From: CAVRXT01 sp963725655
GTDB taxonomy: Bacteria > Acidobacteriota > Terriglobia > Acidiferrales > UBA7541
Direction of reading: 5' to 3'
Assembly (NCBI GenBank): GCA_963725655.1
Contig: CAVRYY010000003.1
Span: 124,001 to 188,000 of the forward strand
DNA: 64,000 nt
Part shown: one piece after another, positions 26,282 through 35,124 of the stretch
Position numbering within the stretch: the stretch's first letter is position 1
Layout: each line of letters begins with the position of its first letter
Translations under genes and position numbers: made by a program
The notes under the pieces: model-generated
What the model saw: only the letters and a program-made list of their open reading frames with translations
Databases searched by the model: none
Told to the model about the DNA's origin: nothing

Positions 26282-27791
26282 GTTCTTTCCGATACGCCAG
26301 GAGTCCCGCGATCGGGAAATCAATCGCGGCGCCGTGATTGCCTTGATTCCAGCACTCTTCCTCGCACGCCAAGCACTCCGTGCAGCGCCCGCGCTTTGCG
26401 TCCGCTGCCGAGATGGCCAGCTCCGGCAGATCGCCAACCAGTTTAAGGATGTCCGGCTGGCACGCTGCGATACACGCTTTCGATTCGCATAAAATGCACA
26501 GAGCGTGGTCGTAGTGAATCTGGCCGGTGCGGGTCTCGAACGAGTATGCTGCCGGCGGATGCGCGCGCATTTCGCCGGCGCTGCCAAGATTGGGCCGATG
26601 CGGGGTTCGTTTATTTGCTTCGATCAAGTGCCGCAAGCGCGAAACGCAGAACGCGGTGCTGTGCTCCTTCTGATAGGTCTCGATCGCGGCGCCAGCTTCC
26701 GCCGCATAACGCTGCATGATGAGCGCCGCTCGCTCTTCGCCGTTGCCACCCAACCGCAAAACCGCGGGGATTTCAAGATTCTCTTCCCGAAACGCTTTTA
26801 CGAGTGCGCGCGCCAGGTCCGCTTGATCCTGGCTGGCCATGCCCGAGCCGCACAGAAAATATCCTGTAATTCCCGGCTGCGACAGGATAATCCTGGTGGC
26901 GCGGTATACCTTCGATGCTGGAGGATTTCCACTAGTGTCGACGAAATCGGCGGCTTCCAGTTCAGCGCACGAAAGGGCATCCAGTGCGGCGATCGCGCCG
27001 CCGCCACCGCAGCCGTGAAATCCAATCAGGGGCCAGCCTTCATGCTGACGCGGGAGCTGTAGGAAAAAAAAAGTGCCGCGGTAGTCATCGGATTCCAGTT
27101 TCCATGCGATGTGGTCGAGTTCGGTGGGAGGCTCCGCCGTTTCACGCGCGAAATCAATGCCGAACTCTGGATGTCGAAAAACGGAATAGTCATCGATCGA
27201 GATTCGGCAATCGAGCGCTATGAGCTGGCCATTTTCGCTGCGCGCCAGGGGATTTATTTCCGCGCTGCGCGCATCCGACCGGCGGGCCAATCGCCATAAC
27301 TCTTCGAGAACGAAGCAGGCATCCTCGGGCAACCCCGCTGCGATCGCGAACGCGAGAAACTGTTTCGGTGAAACATCGGCGAGGACATCGAGAGAAATCC
27401 GGTGGATCGTTGATTCGCGTTCCTCGATGCCGGAGCCACCGCTGGCGCTGGCGAGCAGAACGGGGCAGCGCTCGCGGTCGTCCATCACAATGCCGACGTA
27501 ATATTCCGCAGTAACCTTGATCCGTTCTTCGACCAAAATTTGTGCGGTCCCAGTTGCCTCGAACATCTCTCGCGCCGCGGTCGACGCTTCCCGTGCGCCG
27601 GTGACCACTCTTACCGCGCCGATCTTCGCCCGATTCGTGGTGCCAATTTGCGCTTTGACCACCACCGTCGCTCCCAGCCGAGCGGCAATTTCACCGCATG
27701 CTTCCGGCGTGGCTCCCACCTCACCTTTTGGAGTGAGGATGCCGGAGGAGCGAAGAAGCTCTTTGCTTTGAAATTCAGTCAGTCTGGCCAC
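26265..27791 (-). CDS. acyl-CoA synthetase beta subunit (ATP-grasp) fused to a dicluster ferredoxin domain
   Basis: 508 residues from a GTG at 27791, chosen because GGAAGGAAC lies upstream and the protein then opens VARLTEFQSKELLRSSGI, the usual SucC start; a TTG at 27869 would add 26 residues. The ATP-grasp domain covers the first 220 residues and a flavodoxin-like CoA-ligase domain follows (GWPLIGFHGCGGGGAIAALDAL). The last 90 residues hold eight cysteines in two motifs, CxxCxxxxCxxxC and CxxCxxCxxxC, as in a 2[4Fe-4S] ferredoxin. SucC proteins normally end before this. The fusion suggests redox sensing or an electron-transfer partner. It is the beta partner of the overlapping alpha gene. 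Confidence 0.85.
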   Translation of the reverse strand: MARLTEFQSKELLRSSGILTPKGEVGATPEACGEIAARLGATVVVKAQIGTTNRAKIGAVRVVTGAREASTAAREMFEATGTAQILVEERIKVTAEYYVGIVMDDRERCPVLLASASGGSGIEERESTIHRISLDVLADVSPKQFLAFAIAAGLPEDACFVLEELWRLARRSDARSAEINPLARSENGQLIALDCRISIDDYSVFRHPEFGIDFARETAEPPTELDHIAWKLESDDYRGTFFFLQLPRQHEGWPLIGFHGCGGGGAIAALDALSCAELEAADFVDTSGNPPASKVYRATRIILSQPGITGYFLCGSGMASQDQADLARALVKAFREENLEIPAVLRLGGNGEERAALIMQRYAAEAGAAIETYQKEHSTAFCVSRLRHLIEANKRTPHRPNLGSAGEMRAHPPAAYSFETRTGQIHYDHALCILCESKACIAACQPDILKLVGDLPELAISAADAKRGRCTECLACEEECWNQGNHGAAIDFPIAGLLAYRKEHASSS

Positions 27792-27872
27792 GGGTGAAGG
27801 TTCCTTCCGTAAACGAGGTCTATTCGAAAGCCGAACCAGCCGTGGGCTGAACGATACGGCTTCGGGCAAACC

Positions 27873-30062
27873 CTAGTTTGCGTCCTGGACGCAGCGAAAA
27901 CCTAGCGTTCCCGCTCGATCCTTGCTGGGGGCCATCATCAGAAGTTTGCCGTGCTGATCGAGCCGATAGGCTTGGGGAAAATACCAGACCGAACCCTGGG
28001 GCTGATAGTACGAGCCGCCGCGCACAATGCCGGCGCGGGTATGCTCGTCGGAAAATTCATCCGTCCACTGCCACACGTTGCCAACCAGATCCATCACGCC
28101 GAATGGACTGGCCCCTGCGGGATGCGCATCCACTTTATCCGCTCCGCGCAGCGTCCGGCCGCGATCGGACGCTGGCACATTCGCTGCGTTCCAGGCGTTG
28201 CCCCAAGGATAGAGGCGACCGTCGCCGCCCTGAGCCGCATATTGCCATTCCCATTCGTGCGGCAAACGCTTGCCGGCCCAAGCCGCATACGCTCGCGCAT
28301 CCTCGAGCGAAACCCAGGTAACGGGCTGATTTTCCTGGTCCGGTGGATATGCACCATTTTTCCAATTCCGCAGAAAGTTCAAGCCATCCTGCGGATGGTA
28401 GCCAGATGCGTCCATGAATTTCTTGAACTGAGCATTGGTGACCGGATACGTGTCCATCCAGAACGAATCGACATGCAGCGTGTGACGGTGGTGCCTGCGA
28501 GGCGAGTCCTCCCAAGGGTACTGAACGTCAACACCAACGTCGTTGAAACCCTCCAACTCGATCCCGTCCACTTTGAAAACGAAATGCGCGGCAGGAATCT
28601 TAATCATGTTTTCCGGCGCGTTCAATGGCGCAGCCGTTTTCGCCATCGGCGTAATTTGCTGATTCACTGAGTGCCAAACACTCGAAAACGAGCTGAGTGA
28701 CTGGCCCGAAAGTGTTTTCAATTCTCCCAGCAGCTTTTGCTCGCCGGCAGTAAGCGCGTCGGGCGTAGCCAGAATTGCCGCGAAGCCTTTCGCCTCGATC
28801 GGGAACGAAAGGATGGCGGAATCTCCGTTGGCTTCTGGAGTCAACTCCGTTCCGTTCCAAATATCGTAGTATCGGACTTTCGGTTCAGCGGCAACGCGCA
28901 ATTGTTGGCCGGTCACATCCGATTGATTGCGATTCACAATCGTCCAAAGCGTGGCGTGGCCGCGGGGCCAGCGGCTGGCATAAACGTCAAATTGCATAGC
29001 GGGTGCGTAGGGCTGCCACTGCGGGCTGACTAGAAATTCTGAAAAGGCTCGCTCGATCTTCGCCACACGCCGAAGCGCTTCGGCGTCGCGGGGGACGATG
29101 CCATTCCAAATGCCCCAAATATTTTCCCAACTCTCATAACCGACGCCATTGAAGAAAGCGTATTGCAGGTTGTCCACCTTGCTGTGATTCCAACGGTCGG
29201 AGACATTCACCATGTGGCGAGTCTCCAGCCACTTGTAGACGCTCACCAGCGGCGCGGTCGGATACTGCCAGTAACCCCATGACAGCGTGTTCCATGCGGT
29301 CAACTCATACGGCATCACATGTTCAGGTTCAAGCGCAAGTGGATGATGAAGAGCGTCCGAGGAGGTGAAGAACGCGCGGGGAATTCCTCGGAGAGTGTCG
29401 CCATTGATGCCGTCCGCGCCAACGTCCGCCATGAACTTTGCCGTGGCCTCCCAATCGGGCGCACCCTGATCGTGGGTTCCTTGGTCCCACAGCATGATCG
29501 GGAAAAGCACGCGAACCCCACGGCGATGAAAATCCGCGACCATCTGCCGCACGCCCGCAATTCCTCCGGGCATTGCCGCGAGCAGATCGTATTGATTGCG
29601 GTCATCCATACCGATGTTGGGATAGGTATGCCAGATCAGCACCGAGTCAATCCCTCCGTACCTCGTTTGCAGATCGTCGAGGTACTTATCCACGGTGTAT
29701 TTACCCGCCGCCACGTCGTAGAAATAGCGATCCTCGATCATCATTTGAGGTTGAATGAAGCTCGACTGGGTCCAGTGCAATTCCGGTCGAAGATATGCTT
29801 CGTCCGAATAACCCATCCGAATCCGTGTTTCGGTGCGCCAGTGGGTGATGTCGTCAAGCCATGCAGCGTAGTCAGCGGATTCACAGATTTTTTGCTGTCC
29901 TTGGTTAGGAAGCACGGGGTTCAGGCAGTCGGGCGGAGGAATTTGCTCATCTCTGGGCGGGTATCGCGATGATTGCGCTGCGCTGCTGAGGGCGCACAGA
30001 TAGCACAGCGCCAGCACTCCGGAGAGTCGGGCGATAATGCCCCATCGCAAATGATTTCCCAC
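27873..30062 (-). CDS. secreted glycosidase-like protein fused to a C-terminal FGE/SUMF1 domain
   Basis: 729 residues. A signal peptide covers residues 1-33. Residues about 80-460 look like a TIM-barrel glycoside hydrolase or related domain: GGIDSVLIWHTYPNIGMDDR, RGVRVLFPIMLWDQGTHDQG and ADGINGDTLRGIPRAFF, followed by a beta-sandwich. Residues about 495-729 are a formylglycine-generating-enzyme-type domain: IPAAHFVFKVDG, HTLHVDSFWMDTYPVTNAQFKKFM, GKRLPHEWEWQYAAQG, ASPFGVMDLVGNVWQWTDEF and the closing GTLGFRC. The two catalytic Cys of true FGE are not evident, so a lectin-like or other SUMF1 role is likely. First gene upstream of the Ccs/Ccl-like series. Confidence 0.83.
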   Translation of the reverse strand: MGNHLRWGIIARLSGVLALCYLCALSSAAQSSRYPPRDEQIPPPDCLNPVLPNQGQQKICESADYAAWLDDITHWRTETRIRMGYSDEAYLRPELHWTQSSFIQPQMMIEDRYFYDVAAGKYTVDKYLDDLQTRYGGIDSVLIWHTYPNIGMDDRNQYDLLAAMPGGIAGVRQMVADFHRRGVRVLFPIMLWDQGTHDQGAPDWEATAKFMADVGADGINGDTLRGIPRAFFTSSDALHHPLALEPEHVMPYELTAWNTLSWGYWQYPTAPLVSVYKWLETRHMVNVSDRWNHSKVDNLQYAFFNGVGYESWENIWGIWNGIVPRDAEALRRVAKIERAFSEFLVSPQWQPYAPAMQFDVYASRWPRGHATLWTIVNRNQSDVTGQQLRVAAEPKVRYYDIWNGTELTPEANGDSAILSFPIEAKGFAAILATPDALTAGEQKLLGELKTLSGQSLSSFSSVWHSVNQQITPMAKTAAPLNAPENMIKIPAAHFVFKVDGIELEGFNDVGVDVQYPWEDSPRRHHRHTLHVDSFWMDTYPVTNAQFKKFMDASGYHPQDGLNFLRNWKNGAYPPDQENQPVTWVSLEDARAYAAWAGKRLPHEWEWQYAAQGGDGRLYPWGNAWNAANVPASDRGRTLRGADKVDAHPAGASPFGVMDLVGNVWQWTDEFSDEHTRAGIVRGGSYYQPQGSVWYFPQAYRLDQHGKLLMMAPSKDRAGTLGFRCVQDAN

Positions 30063-30454
30063 AAATACCTCCCGAGGAATGCCAGTGAGGCTGGTTTCAA
30101 CGACTCAGAAATTCTTGCTCGATCCCTCGAACCACTGGAGAAATCCCACCATGCGAGGGATAGCTGGAGCAGCCGCCGGACTAAGGTTCTGGAATCATGC
30201 CGGAAGAACCGGCCCAATCGGACGAAAATTAAAACGTTTCAATCTGAAAGTCAAGAAACGCCACTCGGATTGTTAGGCGGTTCTGAATCATGTACTTGGC
30301 GAGGGAAGATCGCGGAACTCCACTCCCAGTCGGAGTGTGTCCGGGGTGATACATGATTCTTTGATTCGGCCGCTCGAAGCCGGTCGATCACGATGCTCAA
30401 CCCCGAGCCTTTAGCAGCAGGCCCGGCACAACAAGAGACTTTTGTTCTGGTCCG
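30063..30454. other. intergenic region, no gene recognised
   Basis: 392 nt upstream of the glycosidase-FGE gene. It contains a small AAACGTTT palindrome (30232-30239) of the kind used by LacI-family repressors, but no such regulator lies nearby. Confidence 0.4.
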
Positions 30455-31681
30455 TTAGTTGGTGCTCTTTCTGGGCCACACCACGCCCTGGTCCTCTGAG
30501 GTAACGGGAAAAATTCCCTTGTACAGAAATTTCTGGAGGCGTTGTCCGCGAAAGGTTTCCGCAGTGAACAAGTTTCCTTTGGAGTCTGTGGCGATGCTAT
30601 GAACGGCGTAAAATTGGCCGGGCTGGCGTCCTCCGTCACCAAAACTGGTTAACACCTCCATCGACCGGCGGTCGAGGACGTGGATTTTATCGTTGGAGCC
30701 ATCGGCAAGGTAAATGAATGTCTGCTGTGGGTCTTTCGAGAAGGCGATGTCCCACACGGAACCCGCTCCGAGGGTGTGAGTGTAATAGTAATGTTCGGCA
30801 ACAAACGTTCCGTCCGGTCTGAAGATCTGAACCCGATCATTGATACGGTCGCAGACGTAGAGCAAGTTATCGTTAGAGAGAACCGCGCAGTGGACCGGAT
30901 TGCGAAACTGAGGAGCATTCTCGGTGCCGGCAATGTAATCACCCAGGTTCTCATCGGTCGGCGTTTTGCCGTAGGCTCCCCAGTGCCGCTTGTATTTGCC
31001 GGTCTTATAGTCGAACACGATGACTCGATGATTGCCGTAGCCATCGGCAATGTAGGCCTCGCTTGTCTTCGCGTCAAACCAGATCTTGGCCGGTCCCTGA
31101 AGGTTTTGGATGTCGTTGCTGCCTTTGCTTTGGCCAGCCTTGCCGATCTGCATCAGGAAATTACCCTGGGACGAGAACTTCAAAACCATAGTGTCGTGAT
31201 ACGGAGCAGCGGCTCCATTGACACCAGGAGGCGGAGCGCCACTTCCGTTGCCGCCGATCCATATGTTGCCGTCAGGGTCGACGGCGATTCCATGCATCGA
31301 CACTGGCCAGTCGTATCCTTCACCTGGCCCGCCCCAATGACTTAGCAGATTGCCCTGTTCGTCGAACTCAAGTACCGGTGGCGCCGGGACGCAGCACTCG
31401 GAAGCCGAGGGAGTGGTCGCTGCCCAGGTTTCCATCGGCTCGAGCGAGTTCTGGCGGTGAACGATCCAAATGTGGTCGTGAGAATCAACCGCCACACCAG
31501 TGACGTTACCCAGAATCCAATGATGCGGGAGTGGTTTGGGCCACATAGGGTCAACTTCAAACCGAGGCGCCTGAAGGCCGGCGGTGTAAGCCACGCGCGT
31601 CTCGGAGATCCCGCAAAAAATGCCCACTACCGCGACAACGATCGTTACCCGCAGCGCAGCAGCACGCGTGACAAGTCTCAA
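30455..31681 (-). CDS. secreted NHL-repeat six-bladed beta-propeller protein
   Basis: 408 residues with a signal peptide or anchor (residues 10-33). The first blade reads PHHWILGNVTGVAVDSHDHIWIVHR, followed by repeated NHL-type strands: MHGIAVDPDGNIWIGGN, DAKTSEAYIADGYGNHRVIVFD and DNLLYVCDRINDRVQIF. This is the family often annotated as peptidyl-alpha-hydroxyglycine amidating lyase-like, but metal-site residues cannot be confirmed here. The Tyr/Asp/Gly spacing supports a complete propeller. Monocistronic by appearance, downstream of the iclR gene in the same direction. Confidence 0.85.
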   Translation of the reverse strand: MRLVTRAAALRVTIVVAVVGIFCGISETRVAYTAGLQAPRFEVDPMWPKPLPHHWILGNVTGVAVDSHDHIWIVHRQNSLEPMETWAATTPSASECCVPAPPVLEFDEQGNLLSHWGGPGEGYDWPVSMHGIAVDPDGNIWIGGNGSGAPPPGVNGAAAPYHDTMVLKFSSQGNFLMQIGKAGQSKGSNDIQNLQGPAKIWFDAKTSEAYIADGYGNHRVIVFDYKTGKYKRHWGAYGKTPTDENLGDYIAGTENAPQFRNPVHCAVLSNDNLLYVCDRINDRVQIFRPDGTFVAEHYYYTHTLGAGSVWDIAFSKDPQQTFIYLADGSNDKIHVLDRRSMEVLTSFGDGGRQPGQFYAVHSIATDSKGNLFTAETFRGQRLQKFLYKGIFPVTSEDQGVVWPRKSTN

Positions 31682-31800
31682 TGTCTCATCTCCTGTGAGT
31701 CACAGCCGGTCCTTACCACAGGCCGCAAAAACGGTCACGCGATCGAATCCGCAAATAGCGGCGGTGTTACTCGTGATCCTGAGGATGCCGCTCGATAGCC

Positions 31801-31816
31801 GGCACTCGTGAGTGCC
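31801..31816. terminator. short palindrome downstream of the iclR gene
   Basis: GGCACTC-GT-GAGTGCC is a perfect palindrome 38 nt past the IclR stop. It could be a small hairpin or an operator of the downstream propeller gene. Confidence 0.3.
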
Positions 31817-31854
31817 AATGAGTCCAGTTCGATTCCAGTTTGTCTGCTCGGATT

Positions 31855-32628
31855 TCAGGGGTTAAAGCCCAAACTTCGCGAGATTCTCGCTGCCGTACTT
31901 CTGGCCAGGCTACCCAACGATTCCAGTTTTTGCCGGGTGACTTGAGCCGTCGTGCCGGCAACACCGATGGAGGCGACCGGTTTGCCTTCGCGGTCGAAGA
32001 CGGGAGAGGCGATGCAGCGGACTCCAATACTGCACTCCTCGTCGTCCACCGCGTAACCTCGAGTCCGAATCTTCAACAACTCGCGCTTCAGAGCTTCCTT
32101 AGAATCAATGGATCTTCGAGTTCTTTGGGACAGCGCCCGGGATCGGAAGAGATCGTTAAGCCGATCCGCGGCTAGATGAGCAAGCAGCGCCTTTCCCGAG
32201 GCGGTGCAGTGGGCATCGATGCGCCGACCCACCCAGGTATTCATCTTTACAAGTCCGGGCGAATCGATCTTCTCCACGTACACCAATTGGTCGCCGTCCA
32301 GGATAGACATCTGTGCGGTCAGGCCAGTATTCTCCACCAGCTCGACGAGGAATGGCCGGGCTACCTCTCGTGGCTCGGTCGCTGCCAATATACGGTTTCC
32401 CAGCATGTAGAATTTCGACCCTAGAGCGTATCGGCCTGTCCGATCGTCACACTGGAGGAAGCCCCCGCGTTGTAGCGTCAAAAGGATTGTATGAGTGGTG
32501 CTCTTGGGGGCATGAATTCTCCGGCTAAGTCCGGAAACGCCCAATCCGTTGCGAGCGTTGGCTAGAATTTCAATAATGGACAAAGCTCGGCGGACGGAGG
32601 AAACACTCGGGGTTTTTGTGGCGGTCAT
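31855..32628 (-). CDS. IclR family transcriptional regulator
   Basis: 257 residues. The N-terminal winged helix is visible in VSSVRRALSIIEILANARNGLGVSGLSRRIHAPKSTTHTILLTLQRGGFL. The C-terminal effector domain contains LVELVENTGLTAQMSIL, the HCTASGKALLAHL block and YAVDDEECSIGVRCIASPVFDREGKPVASIGVAG, with the usual sensing Cys/Asp region. ATG at 32628 has GGAAGGGAA directly upstream and gives MTATKTPSVS; an ATG at 32649 adds seven residues. It is divergent from the SelA-like gene, and a palindromic operator lies between them, so it probably regulates that gene, the TonB receptor gene and itself. Confidence 0.93.
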   Translation of the reverse strand: MTATKTPSVSSVRRALSIIEILANARNGLGVSGLSRRIHAPKSTTHTILLTLQRGGFLQCDDRTGRYALGSKFYMLGNRILAATEPREVARPFLVELVENTGLTAQMSILDGDQLVYVEKIDSPGLVKMNTWVGRRIDAHCTASGKALLAHLAADRLNDLFRSRALSQRTRRSIDSKEALKRELLKIRTRGYAVDDEECSIGVRCIASPVFDREGKPVASIGVAGTTAQVTRQKLESLGSLARSTAARISRSLGFNP

Positions 32629-32660
32629 TTCCCTTCCGGACCGGATCATAGACTTAGTTC

Positions 32661-32697
32661 GTCCAGGTGTCTATATCATCGTCCACATATATGGACG
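32661..32697 (+). promoter_or_regulatory. operator copy 1 (GTCCAG half-site plus CGTCCA-N6-TGGACG palindrome)
   Basis: GTCCAGGTGT at 32661-32670 is followed ten bases later by the palindrome CGTCCA-CATATA-TGGACG (32680-32697). The site recurs with the same spacing at 34762-34798. It lies 28 nt upstream of the -35 element of the SelA-like gene and immediately upstream of the iclR start, fitting an IclR activator or autoregulatory site. Confidence 0.7.
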
Positions 32698-32725
32698 AAT
32701 TAGCGCATCGCGGCACAGCTCTCAA

Positions 32726-32754
32726 TTGACACGTTTGTAAGGCGACTCTAACAT
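32726..32754 (+). promoter_or_regulatory. promoter of the SelA-like gene
   Basis: TTGACA (32726-32731), 17-nt spacer, TAACAT (32749-32754). Both hexamers and the preceding ACTC are shared with the promoter at 34827-34855. The palindrome centre falls near -72, suitable for an activator contacting RNA polymerase. The leader to the ATG is about 130 nt. Confidence 0.7.
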
Positions 32755-32893
32755 CATCCCCCACAGCACCCGCACTGATGCCGCGCGCGGATTGTTTACT
32801 AAGACACCGGCTCAAGTTGCTCGATATTCTCTCGTGAAGAGTACTCATCCGCGCGGAAATGCGAGAGCCCGAATTGGACCTGGAGACCTAACT

Positions 32894-34543
32894 ATGGACA
32901 ACGCAGCACCCTCTAAATCAGAACTTCCAGCGGAAAGCGCGCGGTCTGGTGGTGACCTCAGCCGCCGTGATTGGCTGCGTGCGGGCTGTTCCCTTTCGAC
33001 AGCGGGATTATTGCAACGAGTTGCGCTTCCCATTGGGGTCTCGGCCACCACTAAATCGAGTTCCGATGTCTATGCCTCGATCGGCGTTCGGCCGATCATC
33101 AACTGCGATCACGTGAAAACGGTCCTTGGTGGCTCTCTGGTTTTGCCGGAAGTAATGCGGGCGATGGAAAGCGCCTCTCATTGCTTCGTCCAACTCGACG
33201 AATTGATGGATGCCGTAAGCGCGCGCCTGGCGGCGCTAGTAGGATCCGAAGCGTGCATCGTCACTTCCGGTTGTTCGGGTGCAATCACTCACGCCACCGC
33301 CGCATGCATCGCCGGGAGCGATCCCGAAAAGCTGCGGCGCCTGCCAAATCTCACCGGCCTAAAGAACGAGGTCATCATCCCTCGCTACTCGCGCAACCTT
33401 TATGACCAGGCGGTGCGGATGCTCGGCGTCAAGGTGATCGAGGTCGATACACCGGAATCGCTGGAAGCGGCCTGCAATGATCGGACCGCCATGATTTATA
33501 TGTTGGGAATCAACGATGACGGAGTCGGTTGGCTTGGCGATCGAATTCCGGCGCCCTTTGACGGTCTCAGAGTGAAAGCAGTCACCGATATTGCGCGGCC
33601 GAAGGGGATCCCCGTTTTCGTGGATGCCGCCGCCGATGGATTGACGAAGCCGGACAAGTACCTGCAACGCGGCGCGACTCTGGTCGGTTACAGCGGCGGA
33701 AAAGTTTTGCGTGGACCTCAGTGCAGCGGTTTGCTCATGGGCCGCTCGAGTCTTGTCCAGGCCGCGTGGATCAACAGCGCCCCTCATCATTCCTTTGGGC
33801 GTCCAATGAAAGTCGGGAAGGAAGAAATCATTGGCATGATGGTCGCGGCGGAACAGTGGTTTCAAAGGGATCACGCGGCGGAATGGAACGAGTGGGAATC
33901 GTGGATGAAATCCATCGCGATACGCGTCAGCAGCGTGCCTGGCGTAACTACCGAATTGATCGAGAGCGGCGGACTCACGTTGAATTGCCCTACACTGCTT
34001 GTGAAATGGGATGGCGCGAAAGTCGGGATCAGCGGAGCGGAAGCGAAGAAATTGCTTGAGCAAGGAAGCCCGCGCATTTTTCTTGGCGAGTCCACGGGCG
34101 ATCGCACCGATCCTGTCACCAGCACCATAACGATTCGTTCGTTGAACATGGTGCGCGGCCAGGAACGCAACGTGGCCGACGGATTATTCGCGGTACTAGC
34201 GTCTCCACCAAAAACCAATACTGGAATTCAATCGAGCGTTGCGGCAGATGTCTCCGGTCACTGGGACGTTCATATCGATTACGCGTGCGGCAGCGCAGAA
34301 CACAATTTCTCGCTGCAGCAGAGCGGCGCGCAGTTAACCGGCCAGCACAACGGCGAGATTCTAACCGGAGACGTGCAGGGTTGGATTCGCGGCAACGATT
34401 TGTTTATCCGGAGCGCCCAGCGATACGAAGGCAATTGGCTCCGTTATCAATTCTCAGGCACCGTGGACTTGCCGCGAATGAAGGGCACGGTCGATCTCGG
34501 CGAGTATGGCCACGCCCGGTGGTCCGCGGAAAAGAGCGGCTAG
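32894..34543 (+). CDS. SelA-like PLP-dependent enzyme with Tat-type signal and C-terminal beta-rich domain
   Basis: 549 residues from ATG 32894 (GGAG upstream). Residues 20-45 contain a twin-arginine-like motif SRRDWLRAG and a weak hydrophobic stretch. The main domain is a fold-type I PLP enzyme of the SelA/D-glucosaminate-6-phosphate ammonia-lyase group: IGVRPIINCDHVKTVLGGS, EACIVTSGCSGAITHATAACIAG and the Schiff-base Lys270 in YSGGKVLRGPQCSG. The last 100 residues form a separate beta-rich domain (SGHWDVHIDYACGSAEHNFS, LGEYGHARW). This is not selenocysteine synthase: length, export signal and context all differ. Its likely role is elimination or cleavage of an amino acid outside the cytoplasm; substrate unknown. 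Confidence 0.85.
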   Translation: MDNAAPSKSELPAESARSGGDLSRRDWLRAGCSLSTAGLLQRVALPIGVSATTKSSSDVYASIGVRPIINCDHVKTVLGGSLVLPEVMRAMESASHCFVQLDELMDAVSARLAALVGSEACIVTSGCSGAITHATAACIAGSDPEKLRRLPNLTGLKNEVIIPRYSRNLYDQAVRMLGVKVIEVDTPESLEAACNDRTAMIYMLGINDDGVGWLGDRIPAPFDGLRVKAVTDIARPKGIPVFVDAAADGLTKPDKYLQRGATLVGYSGGKVLRGPQCSGLLMGRSSLVQAAWINSAPHHSFGRPMKVGKEEIIGMMVAAEQWFQRDHAAEWNEWESWMKSIAIRVSSVPGVTTELIESGGLTLNCPTLLVKWDGAKVGISGAEAKKLLEQGSPRIFLGESTGDRTDPVTSTITIRSLNMVRGQERNVADGLFAVLASPPKTNTGIQSSVAADVSGHWDVHIDYACGSAEHNFSLQQSGAQLTGQHNGEILTGDVQGWIRGNDLFIRSAQRYEGNWLRYQFSGTVDLPRMKGTVDLGEYGHARWSAEKSG

Positions 34544-34761
34544 CAGCGCAGAAATTGATCTGCACGATCATCACGCGAGGGACCTGCAAAGAGCTGCGGT
34601 CGAGAACCCTCATCCTCGCTTTCCTTTGTGTCATTCCGGAATTGCTCCAGCGCATGGTGAGTCACCTATATCATTTGTGGACGGACCTTACTATGTGCAG
34701 CACTTATTCCAATTGGTGATAGTGGTAATCGCTTTTCCAGATCGGAACATAAACCCTGCGT

Positions 34762-34798
34762 GTCCAGATGTATACAATGCCGTCCATATGTATGGACG
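34762..34798 (+). promoter_or_regulatory. operator copy 2 (GTCCAG half-site plus palindrome)
   Basis: GTCCAGATGT at 34762-34771 and the palindrome CGTCCA-TATGTA-TGGACG (34781-34798) repeat operator copy 1 base for base at the key positions. The spacing is identical, including 28 nt to the -35 box. A further TGGACG half-site lies at 34681. The 34544-35124 interval holds no gene otherwise. Confidence 0.7.
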
Positions 34799-34826
34799 GA
34801 AACTACAGCGCGAATGCACTTCGTAA

Positions 34827-34855
34827 TTGACACCCTGTGCGGACAACTCTAACAT
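34827..34855 (+). promoter_or_regulatory. promoter of the TonB-dependent receptor gene
   Basis: TTGACA (34827-34832), 17-nt spacer, TAACAT (34850-34855). Same hexamers and flanks as the promoter at 32726. It implies a leader of about 260 nt before the ATG at 35125, long enough for post-transcriptional control, though I see no clear structure. Confidence 0.65.
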
Positions 34856-35124
34856 TCCGGTCCCAAGAGGGTGGAAACCACGCGGCTAGATTTCGAGCTC
34901 CGAGACTCAGCTCTTCAATTTGTTACCGCGTGTCCTTGTGCCCACAGTACGTCCCAGGGTTTGCGTTCCGCTCCGCCACGGCTTCGAGCCGTTCGTTTTC
35001 CGCTTTTCAATTCTTCTTTTCGATCGTGCCGCCCAGCCAAAGGTTCGATCGCGCCAGTACTACGAATTCGAAAGATAACGACGAACCAGTCCTGCAGGAA
35101 AGCGATTGGCGTCGGAGGGCGTTT

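Noticed and set aside
32894..34543. SelA-like protein as the selenocysteine synthase needed for the Sec peroxiredoxin
   Set aside because: It has a Tat-like signal, an added C-terminal domain, and sits in a catabolic and transport region. The same holds in part for the 41374-42600 protein. Neither looks like true SelA, so the Sec machinery must lie outside the window if it exists.
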